A stretch of DNA of 64,000 nucleotides, taken from Membranipora membranacea (Eukaryota; Bryozoa; Gymnolaemata; Cheilostomatida; Membraniporidae). The first letter of the stretch is position 1, and each line of letters begins with the position of its first letter. Location: assembly GCA_914767715.1 (NCBI GenBank), contig OU612073.1, positions 3,844,001-3,908,000 of the forward strand. Reading direction: 5' to 3'. Below are positions 49,901 to 62,054 of this stretch, piece by piece. The position numbers and the translations under genes were made by a program. The notes beneath the pieces are model-generated. The model was not told the DNA's origin. It made no database searches and was given only the letters and a program-made list of their open reading frames with translations.

Positions 49901-52900
49901 AGTTGAGTTGTCACGTTGCATTGCCTGGTTACAAAGACAAGGATTCCATCTGTTGATGTTTTGTTATAACACTCAAAACATTGCCATTGCAATTACATAC
50001 ATTACTCTGTGCTCTATGTTTTCTTAAGTTTACTTTTTTATCGATTATCTTAGCCTGTGGTAATCAGGTGCAACAAAGCTAACTCTACCAATATCATGCA
50101 ACGTAGGAGATGGGAGACAAGCACTTCAATAGCTGAATATCAGTTGAGGAACGAGTACTTTAGCCTTGAATACTTTAGCCTAAGATTGGACGCCAAATAC
50201 CGGTGCATGCATAGGGCAAACTGGACAGCCTCATTGCATTTAGTTACCTTCTCTTTTCATTCCTTGGTTGAGACACTTCATATATCTACAGTATTGACAT
50301 CTATTCCGCTGTCGCTTATCTATCACACAGTTCCTATCATCTCTGCATGTGTAGTTCAAGTCTTTTCTTACTGTTCGCTTGAAGAAACCTTTACATCCTT
50401 CACAACTACAAATTAAGAAGAAATTTTGTATGAGTAATATGTTTTGGTATACCATTAACCTTGTCACGCGGCGGCTACTTATTTTGTTGTAGAAGTCTCT
50501 CAAAACAAATAAAGTAGCCTATGACAAGGCTAATGGTACTGGTGGTATTGTTGGTTGTTATTGAATATCCAGCTTCCTAACAAGTTGAAACTGTCCGATT
50601 GAGATGTGACACATCTTGTGGACATTGCTCCCTGGCGGTGTTAAATCAGGAGGTCACTCTTTGGGTGGTCTGTTTCTCTTAATATAAAGCTCATGTGGGT
50701 CAAACCTGTGCATGTCACAGCAGCTCTCTCTTCTCTTGCTCAATCAAATCATGGATTAGTTCTGTCATCAAATAATCAGGGGCGGAGGGGCGGATGGGAA
50801 AAGGGGATGCTTAATCGTAGCTTGTATTGCTTTCTTATTTTTGTGATAAAGAAAAATCTGCATGATGGGCTCTTTCATGAGCAGCATAATGAGAACACAA
50901 CTTCTGAGTGAATGGCTTATGGTTAGGGAACAAGGCAAATCCCCCGCTTGGCCAAATTAAAAGGCCATGCAGAATGGTAAAAGCTATTGATTACCTGTAA
51001 ACACCGTAATGTTTGCCGCTGGCACGATCTCCACAAATCTGACAGATGTGTTTGGGATGTGTCATACCTATATGAGGATGCATGGAGCCAGGACTCATCA
51101 TACTACTGTATGCGCTGCCTACAAACAGTCAGCGATTGTCAGTGTACAAACACAGAGTAATGGTGATACAATACCCTCTGTTAGAAAAGCAGTCTGATCG
51201 CTGTAACGTTACGTAATAATAACATAATTTTGGTTCACTTGTCAAAGTCTCCCCAGGAGATTTCCCAACCCTCCTGCGGTTCGTAAACCTGATGAGATGA
51301 AACAGTGATACTGTGACATGAAGTAGATGATTAACATCGAGAATGGACATCCCAGTTGAACCCACATAAGTTGAACCCGCGATAGTGGAACGCTAGATTG
51401 CGGTGCTTTGACATTTGCGACGCTTGTGAGTTCAACAAACTCTATGAACTGGCCTGGGAATTTTGTTTTTTATAATTAATGAAGAAATGTGTAACGCTGA
51501 GGCCATGGTAAGGTCATTCACAGCTGACTGATGTGAAAATTTGTACAAACATGCATCAAGTGTGAAATAACTTTAACAACCTAGTTGACACATGACTTTC
51601 CGAGTCAATGGCCTTTAGGCGAGTAACAAACACATTGCACAACTCTATTTTCTATAAATTAAAATTATCAATAGTCTAAAAAAACTAACAAGACCACTCG
51701 CCAATGTGATGCAATATGACGTTTTTAAAAAGAAAAATGGATGGATAGAAAGTTTTTAAATAGCCTCAGCAACTTACCTGGGGAACCTACACTGGACATG
51801 GGGCTGTGCATACCGCTTCCCATCATTGCATGGGTGTAGTGTTGGGCATCATAGAACCTGTTAGATGTATCTATAGCCATACCACCCATGTGTTGTGCGT
51901 GTAGCTGACTAATGTCAGGCTTAATATCCATTTGAGTGACATCGTACATACTTCTCTCTGGCGGACAACCATCTGAAAATATGCGCATTGGTGCATTAAT
52001 GATATAGAGGTATGATATGAGGATGGTGTTCACAGCTATCAAGTATCAATGGTGTCAAATGTTTTCCATTAAAGAATTACATCTGATTCTCACACTAAAC
52101 AATTTTCTTTTTCAATTTTTACCACTGAGACCTGATTTATTCTATTGCCAGTGTCTACACCGTATTTCATGACTTTTTTGTCAGTGATAGTAATAAATCC
52201 ATCCATCCGTCCATCCATTTGTTCAAATCATATTGCTTGTTTGGTTTAATTCAAGAAATTGTTTTTTTTGTGATTATATTCTTAATTGACGGATGTAGGA
52301 CAAATTTGATTGAAATATGTAAATTTGCATGATCCCCCCTTGTATGTTCCATCATAGGATCCCTTACAAATATTTTGATTGGTCGAAAAACCTGCCAAAT
52401 GAGAATACTTTTAATCTGATATCAAATCTATTGGCTCCTCCTCGGCTCTACAGGTGTAGAGGTTTAAAAATCCTTTTGTGTCTCATTTTCCTGTGCTCAA
52501 AAACCAAACCTGATTATTGGGATGGTTTGGTAGTTGAGACTTTGACGTTTTATAAACGCAACAAAAACCAAACGACAGATAGCTCCCTCTGTATTACCAT
52601 CACCAAAGGGGTCAACATTCTCAGTTACCATATGTCATTTATACAAATAGCCTGGATCTCCTTGTGACTTTAGGATCAAACCATGCTATAGAGGTGTTTG
52701 ACTCCATGCCCTGGAAGCTCTGGTTTGAAAATTGCATCATACATCATCCCATCCCACATCTTTCTATATAGAATTTCCCCAAGAAGTTGTAATATTTATC
52801 GGCTTGACAAAGGTGTTGCTATTCTTCTTTGTGTTACTTCAGACAAAGTGTCAATGCCCCCTCCAGTTAACCTTGCTACTCCTGTCACTAAACACATCAG

Positions 52901-55900
52901 CATATTATTAGCTGCTTCAAGTTTAGGCCTTTATGTATTATTATGAAAATGTAACTGAAGGAAAACGTAGTGAAATTGCATCAAAATTCAAGTGAACGAC
53001 CGACCGGAGTCTTTGCTAGTCTCGGAGTTCTGAGTTGTCACAACAACACTGCCTTCTGTTCTATAATTACAATGCCATACAAAGGCAAAAGGCAGAATTT
53101 AAATGAAATTGAAAAGTTGCTGAGAAACATGAAATCATTAAAAATCTACTGGTATGTTCACTTACTTATTCTATAGTCTTCATGGTAATACCAAGACATT
53201 CCAGCGAGAAAACAAAATTACAGAACACCTTACCACGTAGTGGTCAACTATCAAAACTCTAGTTGAGAGTTAAATTAAATCCACTATTGATTGAGGCAAA
53301 TTCTCCAGCCCAGTAAGTTTACAACCCTCTTTTTTTATCTGTCTTATCAGAGCCAGTAGTGTGTTATAACTGACACTGTGGTCATATGAACTGTACTTTT
53401 GTTGTTGTTATCGTTTCACTTGAGGAATCAATGAACTAAGTTCACCCTTGTTAGTGTTTACCATTGTTAAACAAATATTTCAAATAGCAAAGGGGAAAGT
53501 TCACTGATCGGAGCCCCTATGTCAATGAACTGGATCTCCATTGTATACAATTGTTAGATTTGAACTGTTATTGTTTTTATCGCTGCTGCGTTGATTCACT
53601 TTTACCAAACAGGAAATGACTTTGTTTTAGTGTCCTTTAAATGTAAGGTCAGGTCACCACTAAGGTTATCAATAAACACAAACAGTGAGTCATAGATGCT
53701 AATATTTTCATTGTCTGAGCTGTATTTTTGTGTGATCAATTTTACTACATAGGGTTGTATTGATTCAAAGATTTGATCTTTTCTGACTTGCTCAGACCAC
53801 TAAATAGCTGAGTGAAAAAATAATAGACAAAACACAAAGCCATACATATGCAGGTAAAATGGGTCGCTCAGTGATGCTGGAATCCAAAGAAGGAACAATT
53901 TTATTTTGTTCAACCTGCCTCAGATTCCCCGACGGACACATTTGAACGGAATTCTCTCAAAATTTGGAGGGTAAAGGAGAAACAACAATGAAACTAATAT
54001 TTTTATATCACTGAATATTGTTTGTTGACTATAGGTGAATCCTCAATACGCTAAAGATGAAGAAACTTGGCCATGATTTTATGTACTGTCTAAAGTGTAT
54101 GTACTGCACACAGCATTGTATTGTTGCTGCTGGGTTATTGTGTCTGTCACATCATTGGATAGAACTGTACTACAAAGGAAGTGAGATTATGCAAGCCTGA
54201 TGCTTAGGTTTTCCAATTATGTGGATTTTGTCTGTTTGCCTAATTTGTTTATGCCTTGATCATCTTCTCTACAACAACACCTGCCAGAAAATTACATGCT
54301 GGCTTAGAAAACAGGACAGAGATGCAGGTCTACATCAACGAATATAAAGTGATCACTATAATTGATTACATTCAGTTTCTGACTCAGCAAAGCTTGGATT
54401 TCCTTTTAGATAAATGGAAACTAGATTGGAGATTTCTATCCAATGCTAGTCAGTGTCTAGATGCGTAATATCAGACAACAGAAGTGATATCCAGGCTGTT
54501 TTGGAATAATTTATGATAGCAGGGAACAATGTTACTCGACTGAAATAATTTTCACATAGCGTTACAGTTTCAAGTGGTCCACATGGGCACCCATTATAAT
54601 CATACTCAAGCCAAAGTTCCTAAAATTAAACAAAATAACTTTCATTTCAATAAAAATATGCCACTGAATTTTCTTGGATTGCCAGCATGACTAATTTGCA
54701 AAAAAGCAGATATTTGACCATATCGAACTAACTCAGCGTCCCATGTTGAGCTAGTGTTCTACACATTGCTGTCCGTTGGGCGTATCTATCCACAGCAGAT
54801 AATAGATCAGAGATGTCAAGGTAAAATGTAGAGCCAGTTGTTGTCTCAGGTATTCTGTAGGCAGTCTCTGCGATGTTTTAAGGCAGTCAGGTTACAGTTA
54901 CACCCTCGGTATGAGGATTTAGGGCCATATTTGAGGACCATATGAGGTTAGCCCAATCTTGCGTTTTGTAAGTTTGCAAGTTATATAAGTTTTGTTTTTT
55001 AGAACCATAGTAATTTACATATATTGAACAGTCAAGTTGTTGAATGGTAGTATCGGTGACAGTATTCCAGCACTAATTATTGTCACTCCTCATAGTCAAC
55101 CATCTGGTGTGTATTGTCTCAAGTGGTTTACAGATTTGCGGTGGCTTCCTTGTTCATTGAATACAAGTAACTCTAATGATTAATTATGAGTGTGCCAGGG
55201 CATTGTGTGATAAATGGATGGCATTGATAATTATGTGTTCCTGCTAGGTACAGTCTCCAATCTTGTGTGTACAAATTCAGATTGAAGCTTTAAAACGTAT
55301 GTATAGCCATATGGCCAACTATATATCAATCAAAGCAAGGTGCATTTCGCTGCTTGTGTCATCTTTATCCAGCGGTGCGAGATCTTAAATTTTCCCTGTG
55401 TATTTGAAAGTGTCACTTTCTTATGGCCTTGACTATCGCCGGTCGCGACAAAACATATCGCAGGTGGTCAAATTGAACATAATTAAGGAAATTTTGTGCG
55501 TCAGACATACTTTGACTCAGACTGTCTGAGATTTAAGGCTTATTTTCAAACAATTGTCAAATTAATCAACTCAAAATCAGGCCATTCAAACTTATACATG
55601 TGATGTCATACTGTTTTACGTCATTAACGTCTTAAAATCTTTTCTATTCTTTTTAAGTAGAAGCCGAATTATGCATCATTGGATTAATCCTCTCTTAGCT
55701 ACACAACGATAAAAGGGTATGACTTCATCGAAATTGTACAAGATTAATGCGAAACAGGTTATATATGTACAAAAACGCTTTGGTAAATACAAATGCATGA
55801 CCAAAATCAAATAATTTGAGGTTGGGTGCATCAGTAAGGATTTCTGTATGAAACCTATGCTCAATTCTGTAACAACGTTTAAGTTACATTGAGCGATGCA

Positions 55901-56337
55901 TACTATTCTCTTTTTAAAGTCTACTCACTCAGCTGAGAGAAATGCTTGAAGAACTCATTGCGATCCGACATCTCAACTCACAAATTAATAAATAAAGCGC
56001 TCAGCTCCACCACAGTGCTCAAAGGATGCCGAGCTACGAGAGATTTATTGTCGATGATTTGCAGAGTGACTAGCAATTTGAAATGGCCGTTTTGTTTTCT
56101 GCCCTCCTTATGAAATAGGAAAATGTCCAAACAGACGTCACAAGCGTACAAGAGACAGTTAATGAGGTAAAGGATGCTGCCTGTTGAGACAGTAGGCAGC
56201 GGACAGTTCACAGTAAAGAGAGTAATTAAAAACTTACAAGGTATATGTTGAGCAGAAGTAGAGTGCGGGATTGCCTGGTACTGTGATGTTGTCTGATTAT
56301 GCTGAGGCCACCCCAGGTTATTCCCATTCAATTCCAT
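43915..56337 (-). CDS. RXR: Retinoid X receptor (NR2B), complete, long N-terminal form
   Basis: Nuclear receptor acting as the common heterodimer partner of other receptors. Exons in transcript order: 56337-56238, 51972-51778, 51118-50995, 50405-50248, 47785-47598, 45771-45672, 45298-45074, 44590-44441, 44021-43915. All phases join, giving 448 residues (human RXRA 462). The DNA-binding domain (about 123-190) has the first zinc finger HICQICGD, the P-box [29 protein letters not shown] and the T-box GMKREAVQEERQ. The ligand-binding domain (about 230-445) has [25 protein letters not shown] with the carboxylate-binding Arg, [21 protein letters not shown] and [12 protein letters not shown]. Helix 11 reads [12 protein letters not shown], with Ala where vertebrates have Cys. 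The AF-2 helix is [11 protein letters not shown]. An in-frame TAG precedes the ATG. Confidence 0.96.
44996..45088. repeat. Three 31-bp copies of the RXR exon 7 splice donor
   Basis: Three consecutive 31-bp units (44996-45026, 45027-45057, 45058-45088), identical over their length. Each contains the last bases of RXR exon 7 and its donor (minus strand CCCAG then GTGAGTGC). The copy nearest the exon body (donor at 45073) gives the conserved frame; the other two place extra donors 31 and 62 bases into the intron. Confidence 0.9.
48500..48640 (+). repeat. tRNA-like repeat with a long hairpin between its boxes
   Basis: An A-box-like TAGCTGGTAGAG near 48515 and a B-box region GGGTTCACATCCC with a perfect ATGGG/CCCAT T stem (about 48606-48622) flank a palindrome whose centre is TTTCCCCATGGTGGGGAAA. 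The hairpin occupies the place of the anticodon arm. Its outer part (CATTACCAAC / GTTGATAATG) resembles hairpins near 23.1 and 31.6 kb. Confidence 0.4.
48935..49000. repeat. 17-bp minisatellite
   Basis: About four units of GATCCCAGGAGCGGACG, GC-rich against an AT-rich background, in RXR intron 4. It codes nothing plausible. Confidence 0.8.
50451..50537. repeat. Palindromic repeat in RXR intron 3
   Basis: ACCATTAACCTTGTCA at the left pairs with TGACAAGGCTAATGGT at the right, continuing into GGCTACTTATTTTGTT / AACAAATAAAGTAGCC. It starts 46 bases upstream of the RXR exon 4 acceptor and resembles the palindrome at 25328-25400. Confidence 0.6.
55929..55971 (-). CDS. RXR: Alternative first coding exon of RXR (short N-terminal form)
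   Basis: A 43-base segment reads [14 protein letters not shown] plus one base, followed by a strong GTGAGT donor. It leaves the same phase as the upstream first exon and therefore joins exon 2 (51972) in frame, giving a 429-residue receptor. An in-frame TGA lies two codons before the ATG, so it is a genuine start region rather than an internal exon. Expression is not shown by the sequence. Confidence 0.6.
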
Positions 56338-57648
56338 CTTCTAATCAGTATTTGACTCAGTTAAATGACTTATTCAACGATCATTCCCCTTGTACTGTGT
56401 GCCGTGATAAGTTCTCCGATACTCTGTGACCACTGATCCTCAAGTTCGTTGTCATATATGTTAAAACAAACCCGCCTATCTCAACTTTCTTGGTTCAAGA
56501 GCCAGAGTTGTTCAGCGCGTTGCTCGGTTTATTCTATAAAAATTGACGTTGTTGCCGGAGTTCAAGCGAAATAATTCCAGTCAACGCTCGCTCGCATTGC
56601 ATGCCAGCAGGCGGAGCCTCAGTATCACTTGTCTCTGCCTATTCGTTCTTACAAGCTAGATATGGATTGACCGCTAAATTATGACCATACTGTCTGCTAT
56701 ATATCAGCCAAGCACACAATAACAACATCAACTTTAATAAAAACCTACTCGCCAATGTATTGAATATTCAGCGAATATTGAACTTAGTATTACATAACCA
56801 ACTGTCTACGACTTAGGTCGTTATGTAATCGGAGATAAATGCTTGCCTTGTGCTGATCAGGAGCTTTGACTACACTGCGTTATAACCGCTCTCCATATTA
56901 AATATCTTATCAAGAATATATTACTCTGCAGTCTATCTGTCTGTCCAAAGACTCAACGCAAACTGAAGACTTGCACTAAGAAGACTGCAGCTCAAAGATC
57001 TATGGCTGAGGTTATTCCTTCGCACATAGTTATTTGGTGTGAATTATCCATGTCGTATGGATTTAGATGTGAGTAGGTCGGCAGTAGACAAAGCTGCAGG
57101 AGAAACGCAGTGCATAAGTGCCACTCTTATGACACTGGTCATTGACACTGGTGTTACATAATAATAGAGTTCGTTCACACAGCATACAGCTAAAAGTAAT
57201 ATGTTGAAATAGGTAAACGGTCTTACACACTAGTGCAACTGCCTCATACGATTAGAGATGTGTCAGACTGTGTATAGAATGAATCGCAATGGAAAAGTTT
57301 GAATTTTAAAAGGGTTTTTTGACAGAAATATTGGTAATTACATAGGCGGTTTAACTTTCGCTGTAGCAAGAAGCTAATGATCATATTACCATACTTTTTT
57401 GGATAGTCTGGTATCTAATTGAGGCTAGGCATGGTGGAGACTGAGAAGTAAAAAAAAATTATATAACTGTGTCATCTATCATAATGACAATCAGGAGGTT
57501 ACATAACTACTCTATCTAACTGAGTGATATCAATTTTATAAACATGACACCATATGAGCCAATAAGTAAACTATAGGAAAAGTTAGAAGAGGTCAATAAA
57601 TAGACTGTCCCACTTCCTGCCATTAGAGGAGATGGCTGAGTCCATTTC
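56338..57648. other. Upstream region of RXR
   Basis: It must contain the 5' UTR and promoter of the long RXR form. A somewhat GC-richer patch lies at about 56500-56640. No TATA box or response element is confidently recognised, and there is no coding sequence. Confidence 0.4.
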
Positions 57649-58111
57649 GCTGTCCCCACTCATTGTCCGGTGATGTGACGCTGTCCCCACCCATTGTCCG
57701 ATGATGTGACGCTGTCTCCACTCATTGTCTGGTGATGCGACGCTGTCCCCACTCATTGTCCGGTGATGTGACGCTGTCTCCACTCATTGTCCGGTGATGC
57801 GACGCTGTCCCAACTCATTGTCCGGTGATGTGACGCTGTCCCAACTCATTGTTCGGTGATGTGATGCTGTCCCCACTCAATGTCCGGTGATGTGACGCTG
57901 TCCCCACTCAATGTCCGGTGATGTGACGCTGTCCCCACTCATTGTCCAGTGATGTGATGCTGTCACCACTCATTGTCCGGTGATGTGACGCTGTCTCCAC
58001 TCATTGTCCGGTGATGTGATGCTGTCCCCACTCATTGTCTGGTGATTTGACGCTGTCCCCACTCATTGTCCGGTGATGTGACGCTGTCTCCACTCATTGA
58101 CCGGTGATGTG
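57649..58111. repeat. 31-bp minisatellite, about 15 copies
   Basis: Units of CATTGTCCGGTGATGTGACG plus CTGTCCCCACT repeat without spacers and with single-base variants. The minus-strand open frame across it is a by-product of the period and is not called as a gene. It lies between RXR and the caspase-like gene. Confidence 0.92.
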
Positions 58112-58460
58112 ACAATTCAATTAACAAGTTAAACCCTGTGTACATGACAAATCAGTAAAGCAATAACATTATGTGCTGTAAACTCATACCTACGCGCTTC
58201 AATTCTGTGTTGCTGAGTTTTCAGTGCTGATGACCTGGGATCAGTAATTAGGTGAGCTGTTCATACTATGTCAATGCTGCTTTTAACAGTAGTTGAGGCT
58301 TCTTGAATGAAATGCTTCACACATTCCCCCATATTGAGTTGTAATACAATTCGGTTCTAGAGCTAGGTTGATTCCGCATAGATGAACATGATGAAGATGT
58401 TGGCATATCGGTGTACCATACGGTCAAAATCTAGTGAAGGAGGACTTGGTCGTCTGGTTA

Positions 58461-58487
58461 GGGAGTTTGGGAAAGGACCAAACTCCC
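58461..58487. repeat. Short perfect hairpin
   Basis: GGGAGTTTGG and CCAAACTCCC pair perfectly over ten bases with a seven-base loop. It lies in the otherwise featureless stretch 58112-59575, in which I see no gene. Confidence 0.5.
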
Positions 58488-59575
58488 TTGCCTGGCCGAT
58501 CAGAGATTTGGTTTTTTCTAATTTAAGCAGGGTTGTGTCCCCTTCACTCATCAGTGGAAAACTCCAAATACATCCAAAGAGATGAAACTTGATTTAGATC
58601 AAGTAATCCATCATCATAGTAATTTTCCAATAAATTAGTAGAGCCGGAGAGGGAATGATGCAAAGCTAAGCACTACCCACTCCGAAGTAGAGAGGAGCAG
58701 AGTGGTAAGAAAAAATTTAAGTGTTGACTAAAACCTACAGCAATGCAGACTGATTATTTGAAAACAACCATCTATTATCCAGGTACGACAATAATCAACC
58801 TTGTGCTGAGTTGGGTTGACAAAAGAAAAGCAAACTCAACTTGGTGATACTTTGACCTTATCCTAGTAAATAGGATAGTTGGAATACATGTCAAGGCCTC
58901 TCTCTCCGTGGGTCCTCTCTCACATGAAAACAGCACACATAAAGTAATTACCGGCAGTTATGCATTTCTTCATTCCCATCACTTACACCTCATCGAAAAC
59001 ACAAGCATGTATTCGAATTATGAATTATGAATTATGATTTCATCAACAGATAAACTAAAAAATTAGCATTTGATGTTTAGTTTTTGAATTTACAAAGAAA
59101 ATTAAATATATATTTATCTATATAATTATATCAACGTGACAGCAGAGACTTTGGAACATAACTGTCCCAAACTCCCTGATGACAGCTGTAAGAGTGTAAG
59201 TTTGATGGAGTTGCCCTCTCCTTATGTAATGGGCCACAAATCTGGTTTGTCCAAAACCATAGACTATATCAAAATGGAGAATTCTCCCTGTTTTCGACCA
59301 GACATGTTAAGCAAGTGTGTTTTTTATCTGAAATCAAATCAACAACCACTCCGTTTGTCTGATCGGTTCATTTATATATCTATTTTGATGCAATCATGAA
59401 TAAAAAATACGTATTGTATTCTGTATTGTAAAAGGAATGTGAGTTTTTAAAAAAAAACAAGTCCAATTGTTTGCTTAAGTCATTGTAACAAAGAAAAAAG
59501 TGAGAGCAACTATTTTTGTGTTGTTGATATAATAGAGGGTTCGAAGCCATCCAACTACGATCATTATGCTCATCT

Positions 59576-60588
59576 CTAAAAAGACAGTGAGTGAAATCTT
59601 TTAGAATATACGCCCCTGGTATGCCCTAAATCTTTAAACTGTGTTTGAAGAAGCCTAAGGAAAGACAGCCTTTGGTTCAGAGTTGTTGCTAACACCAGCT
59701 GGAAAAAAGTTTTTGTTCCTGCTTGCTTATTTTGAACCCCTTTTTGATGCGCTACAATGGAGCGAGTCTCTCTGCAGATGTCATCAAACCAAACCAAACC
59801 AAAACCAACCGAACCATATACTGCGTGCTCTTTGGTTTTAACCCTTTTCTTGAGGTTCTCAACTGCCTCACAAAACCCTTGTATGAAAGGAGTGCCAGTT
59901 GAGAGAACAAAGGACAACTGCTTAATTGCCACTGGATAGAATATAGCAGTGTCGGCTGATCTGGGTATGGGCCTGCACTTGAATGGATCTGGTGGGGGTG
60001 GTCCACCCTTCGCAAGATAGTCATCCATTTCACCTCCACGGCAAGCTTGGATGAGGAAGATTTTAGGAATCCCAGGAAACCGACGCTGAATGGGAGCGAT
60101 GAGATGATCATTGACACTTCTAGCATGGCATTGACCAGTTAAGGTATGATTAGATTTACTTGCACAGCATTGGATATCTCTAGTATCACAAAGCAAAAAC
60201 TCTTCGTTCTCAAAGCCGTGAGACATGAGAACTACAAAAACAAAACTTGGCTCTTCTTTTATTGAAATGATTTTGTCTCTAAAAACATCAAATTGAGACA
60301 CTGAAGGGTCCTCGTTTGGACTTACAGGTAATAAATCACACCCAAGATGCACATTCGAATCTCTTTTCAGGAGGTTGAATGTTTTCATGACCTTATCCAT
60401 ATCTTTAGTGTAGCCATTAGCTAGGCTGCTTGTATCTCTCCACACATCTCCGCTTGCTAACTTGTGCTCATATTTAAATTTGGTATTTTTGATCATGACA
60501 AATAAACCTTCGCTCTCCAGCGGATATTCCGAGTGTGGATCTGGTGCACAGCCTTCTCCTCGGTCAAGAAACTCCATCGTCCAGTAAA
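59576..60588 (-). CDS. Caspase-like cysteine protease, p20 and p10 in one exon, altered substrate pocket
   Basis: Caspase-fold protein of the C14 family. Read from the ATG at 60577 it is 333 residues. The p20 part starts near LESEGLFVMIKNTKF; the basic residue of the large-subunit pocket is probably R47 (VWRDT). The catalytic His is H120 in LMSHGFENEEF and the catalytic Cys is C179 in FLIQACRGGEMDD. A Pro-rich linker (GGPPPPDPF) precedes the p10 part, RSADTAIFYP to FIQGFCEAV, and the final strand block TFFQLVLATTLNQRLSFL. Where active caspases carry a SWR motif this protein has SFV, so the small-subunit pocket Arg is missing. An acceptor-like TATTTTACAG ends at 60589, so an upstream prodomain exon may exist; I found none. 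The uninterrupted kilobase is unlike neighbouring genes and could reflect a retrocopy. Confidence 0.85.
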
Positions 60589-61785
60589 CTGTAAAATAGA
60601 AAATGTTATATTTTTCTACATATATGAGAGTTATCTGCTCTCTTTTAAAGTTGTTAGCAAAAGCAGCTGTACCCATGCAAGCATGACATCTATTTGGACA
60701 ACCATTACTGTAAAGTGCTGTGTTGTGACCACAAATGTTGCAGTTGTCACAGTCGACCCCAATTGTTGTTGGATTTAGTAGGTTTTAAAACCGTTTTAAA
60801 TGTTGTATCAAATGCAAGTGTCAGGAGCAATTTTGTAACTCCTGACAAATACCATAGTTATTATACTGATATTTATTAGTGTAGGTAAGCAGCAGCCTTA
60901 TAGGCCCTGTATTTATCAATTGAATTATGATTATTATGGACGGCACAGTGCAAATTAATGGTTTATAAACTGTGCATGCGCTAAAAGCATGCTTGTGTTA
61001 TTCCATGGCTTACTCAGAGATGTTTAATTTATTTAGCCTTGGTATGCTGAGCTAGCAAAATGTAACTTATTGTACTATCTTAAATAATCTGCCGTACAAT
61101 GCAAAAGTGTAGCACAAAGGAGCCGATCATTAAGGCATAACTGATCATTATATCAAGCGCTAAATGCTTGGCGTGCTAATAATGATTGAAGGATGTTTGA
61201 TTTAGCTTCAGTTTAATTATAATGAAACAAAAATATAATTAGGAAGATAATTAGTTAGTAATATGTAAATTTAGGCAGCAACTATTAGAGACACAACTGC
61301 CTCAACAAAAATAGTGTTCAACAATGTTTATTGCAACAGTGACCTTTTAATCAATGCTATCCCCCCCCCCATTTTATTAGCCACTACACTATGATTATTT
61401 ATTTATTATTGGTTTTTAGTTGTGACTATTTATCTGGTCATGGAAAGCAGCATTAGAAAAACTGATGGCTGTAGAATTATTATTAATTCTATGATTAACA
61501 TAACTTATACATACTGGAAACTTCAGAATAGGAGTAAGATCATTTTTATGTTTAATAATTATTTATTATCAAATAAATGACATACGTAGCGATGCCATGT
61601 GCTAACCAATATTTATCATATGTTTTATAATTAATCTTGGGTTTATGAGTCATGTATAGTCAGCAAACAGTCAGCATCATTGCAAAATATCGACCCTAGC
61701 AAATGTTCTACTTATCAGCAAACGGAATTTTTTATGCGTCACCTCAACATTATTGCAACGTGCCAACTCAACAATCCTAACACCC
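60589..61785. other. Non-coding stretch upstream of the caspase-like gene
   Basis: AT-rich. An upstream prodomain exon or promoter for the caspase-like gene would lie here or further right, but no CARD or death-effector-like sequence was recognised on the minus strand. Confidence 0.4.
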
Positions 61786-61793
61786 TATATAAG
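61786..61793 (+). promoter_or_regulatory. TATA box ahead of the repeat unit
   Basis: TATATAAG followed by a short GC-rich stretch (GCAGGGCCCACC), the best TATA match I noticed in the window. A start about 30 bases downstream would fall just before the 40-bp array. Confidence 0.45.
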
Positions 61794-61819
61794 GCAGGGC
61801 CCACCGTAGTAAGTTTGGA

Positions 61820-62040
61820 GTAGCAATTTAGACTTTGGCAGCAAGGGTTTGTCAGAGGAGTATCATTTTAGACTTTGGCAGCAAGGGTTTGTCAAGGTAG
61901 TAGCACTTTAGACTTTGGCAGCAAGGGTTTGTCAAGGTAGTAGCACTTTAGACTTTGGCAGCAAGGGTTTGTCAGAGGAGTAGCATTTTAGACTTTGGTA
62001 GCAAGGGTTTACCAAGAGTATCAATTTTAGACATTGGTGG
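61820..62040. repeat. 40-bp tandem array, about 5-6 copies
   Basis: Units containing GACTTTGGCAGCAAGGGTTT start at 61831, 61871, 61911, 61951 and 61991, with a degenerate sixth near 62030. The period is exactly 40 except for the last step. It lies directly downstream of a TATA box. Confidence 0.9.
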
Positions 62041-62054
62041 TAAGAGATTATTGA

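Noticed and set aside
49600-49902. Coding frame of 100 residues within RXR intron 4
   Set aside because: No domain, no splice context, and opposite strand to the host gene; treated as chance.
52329-52667. Coding frame of about 112 residues within RXR intron 1
   Set aside because: It lacks recognisable domains or splice sites, and its length is within chance for this stretch.
57583-57783. A repetitive open frame on the minus strand
   Set aside because: It is the 31-bp minisatellite read in one frame, with no start context or homology.
57649-58111. CRISPR-like array
   Set aside because: The units are contiguous without unique spacers, and the DNA is from an animal nucleus.
59752-60126. Second open frame overlapping the caspase-like gene
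   Set aside because: It is a shadow in another frame of the catalytic region.
60589-60676. N-terminal extension of the caspase-like frame to an ATG at 60676
   Set aside because: It crosses a polypyrimidine acceptor ending at 60589 and reads as intron-like AT-rich sequence.
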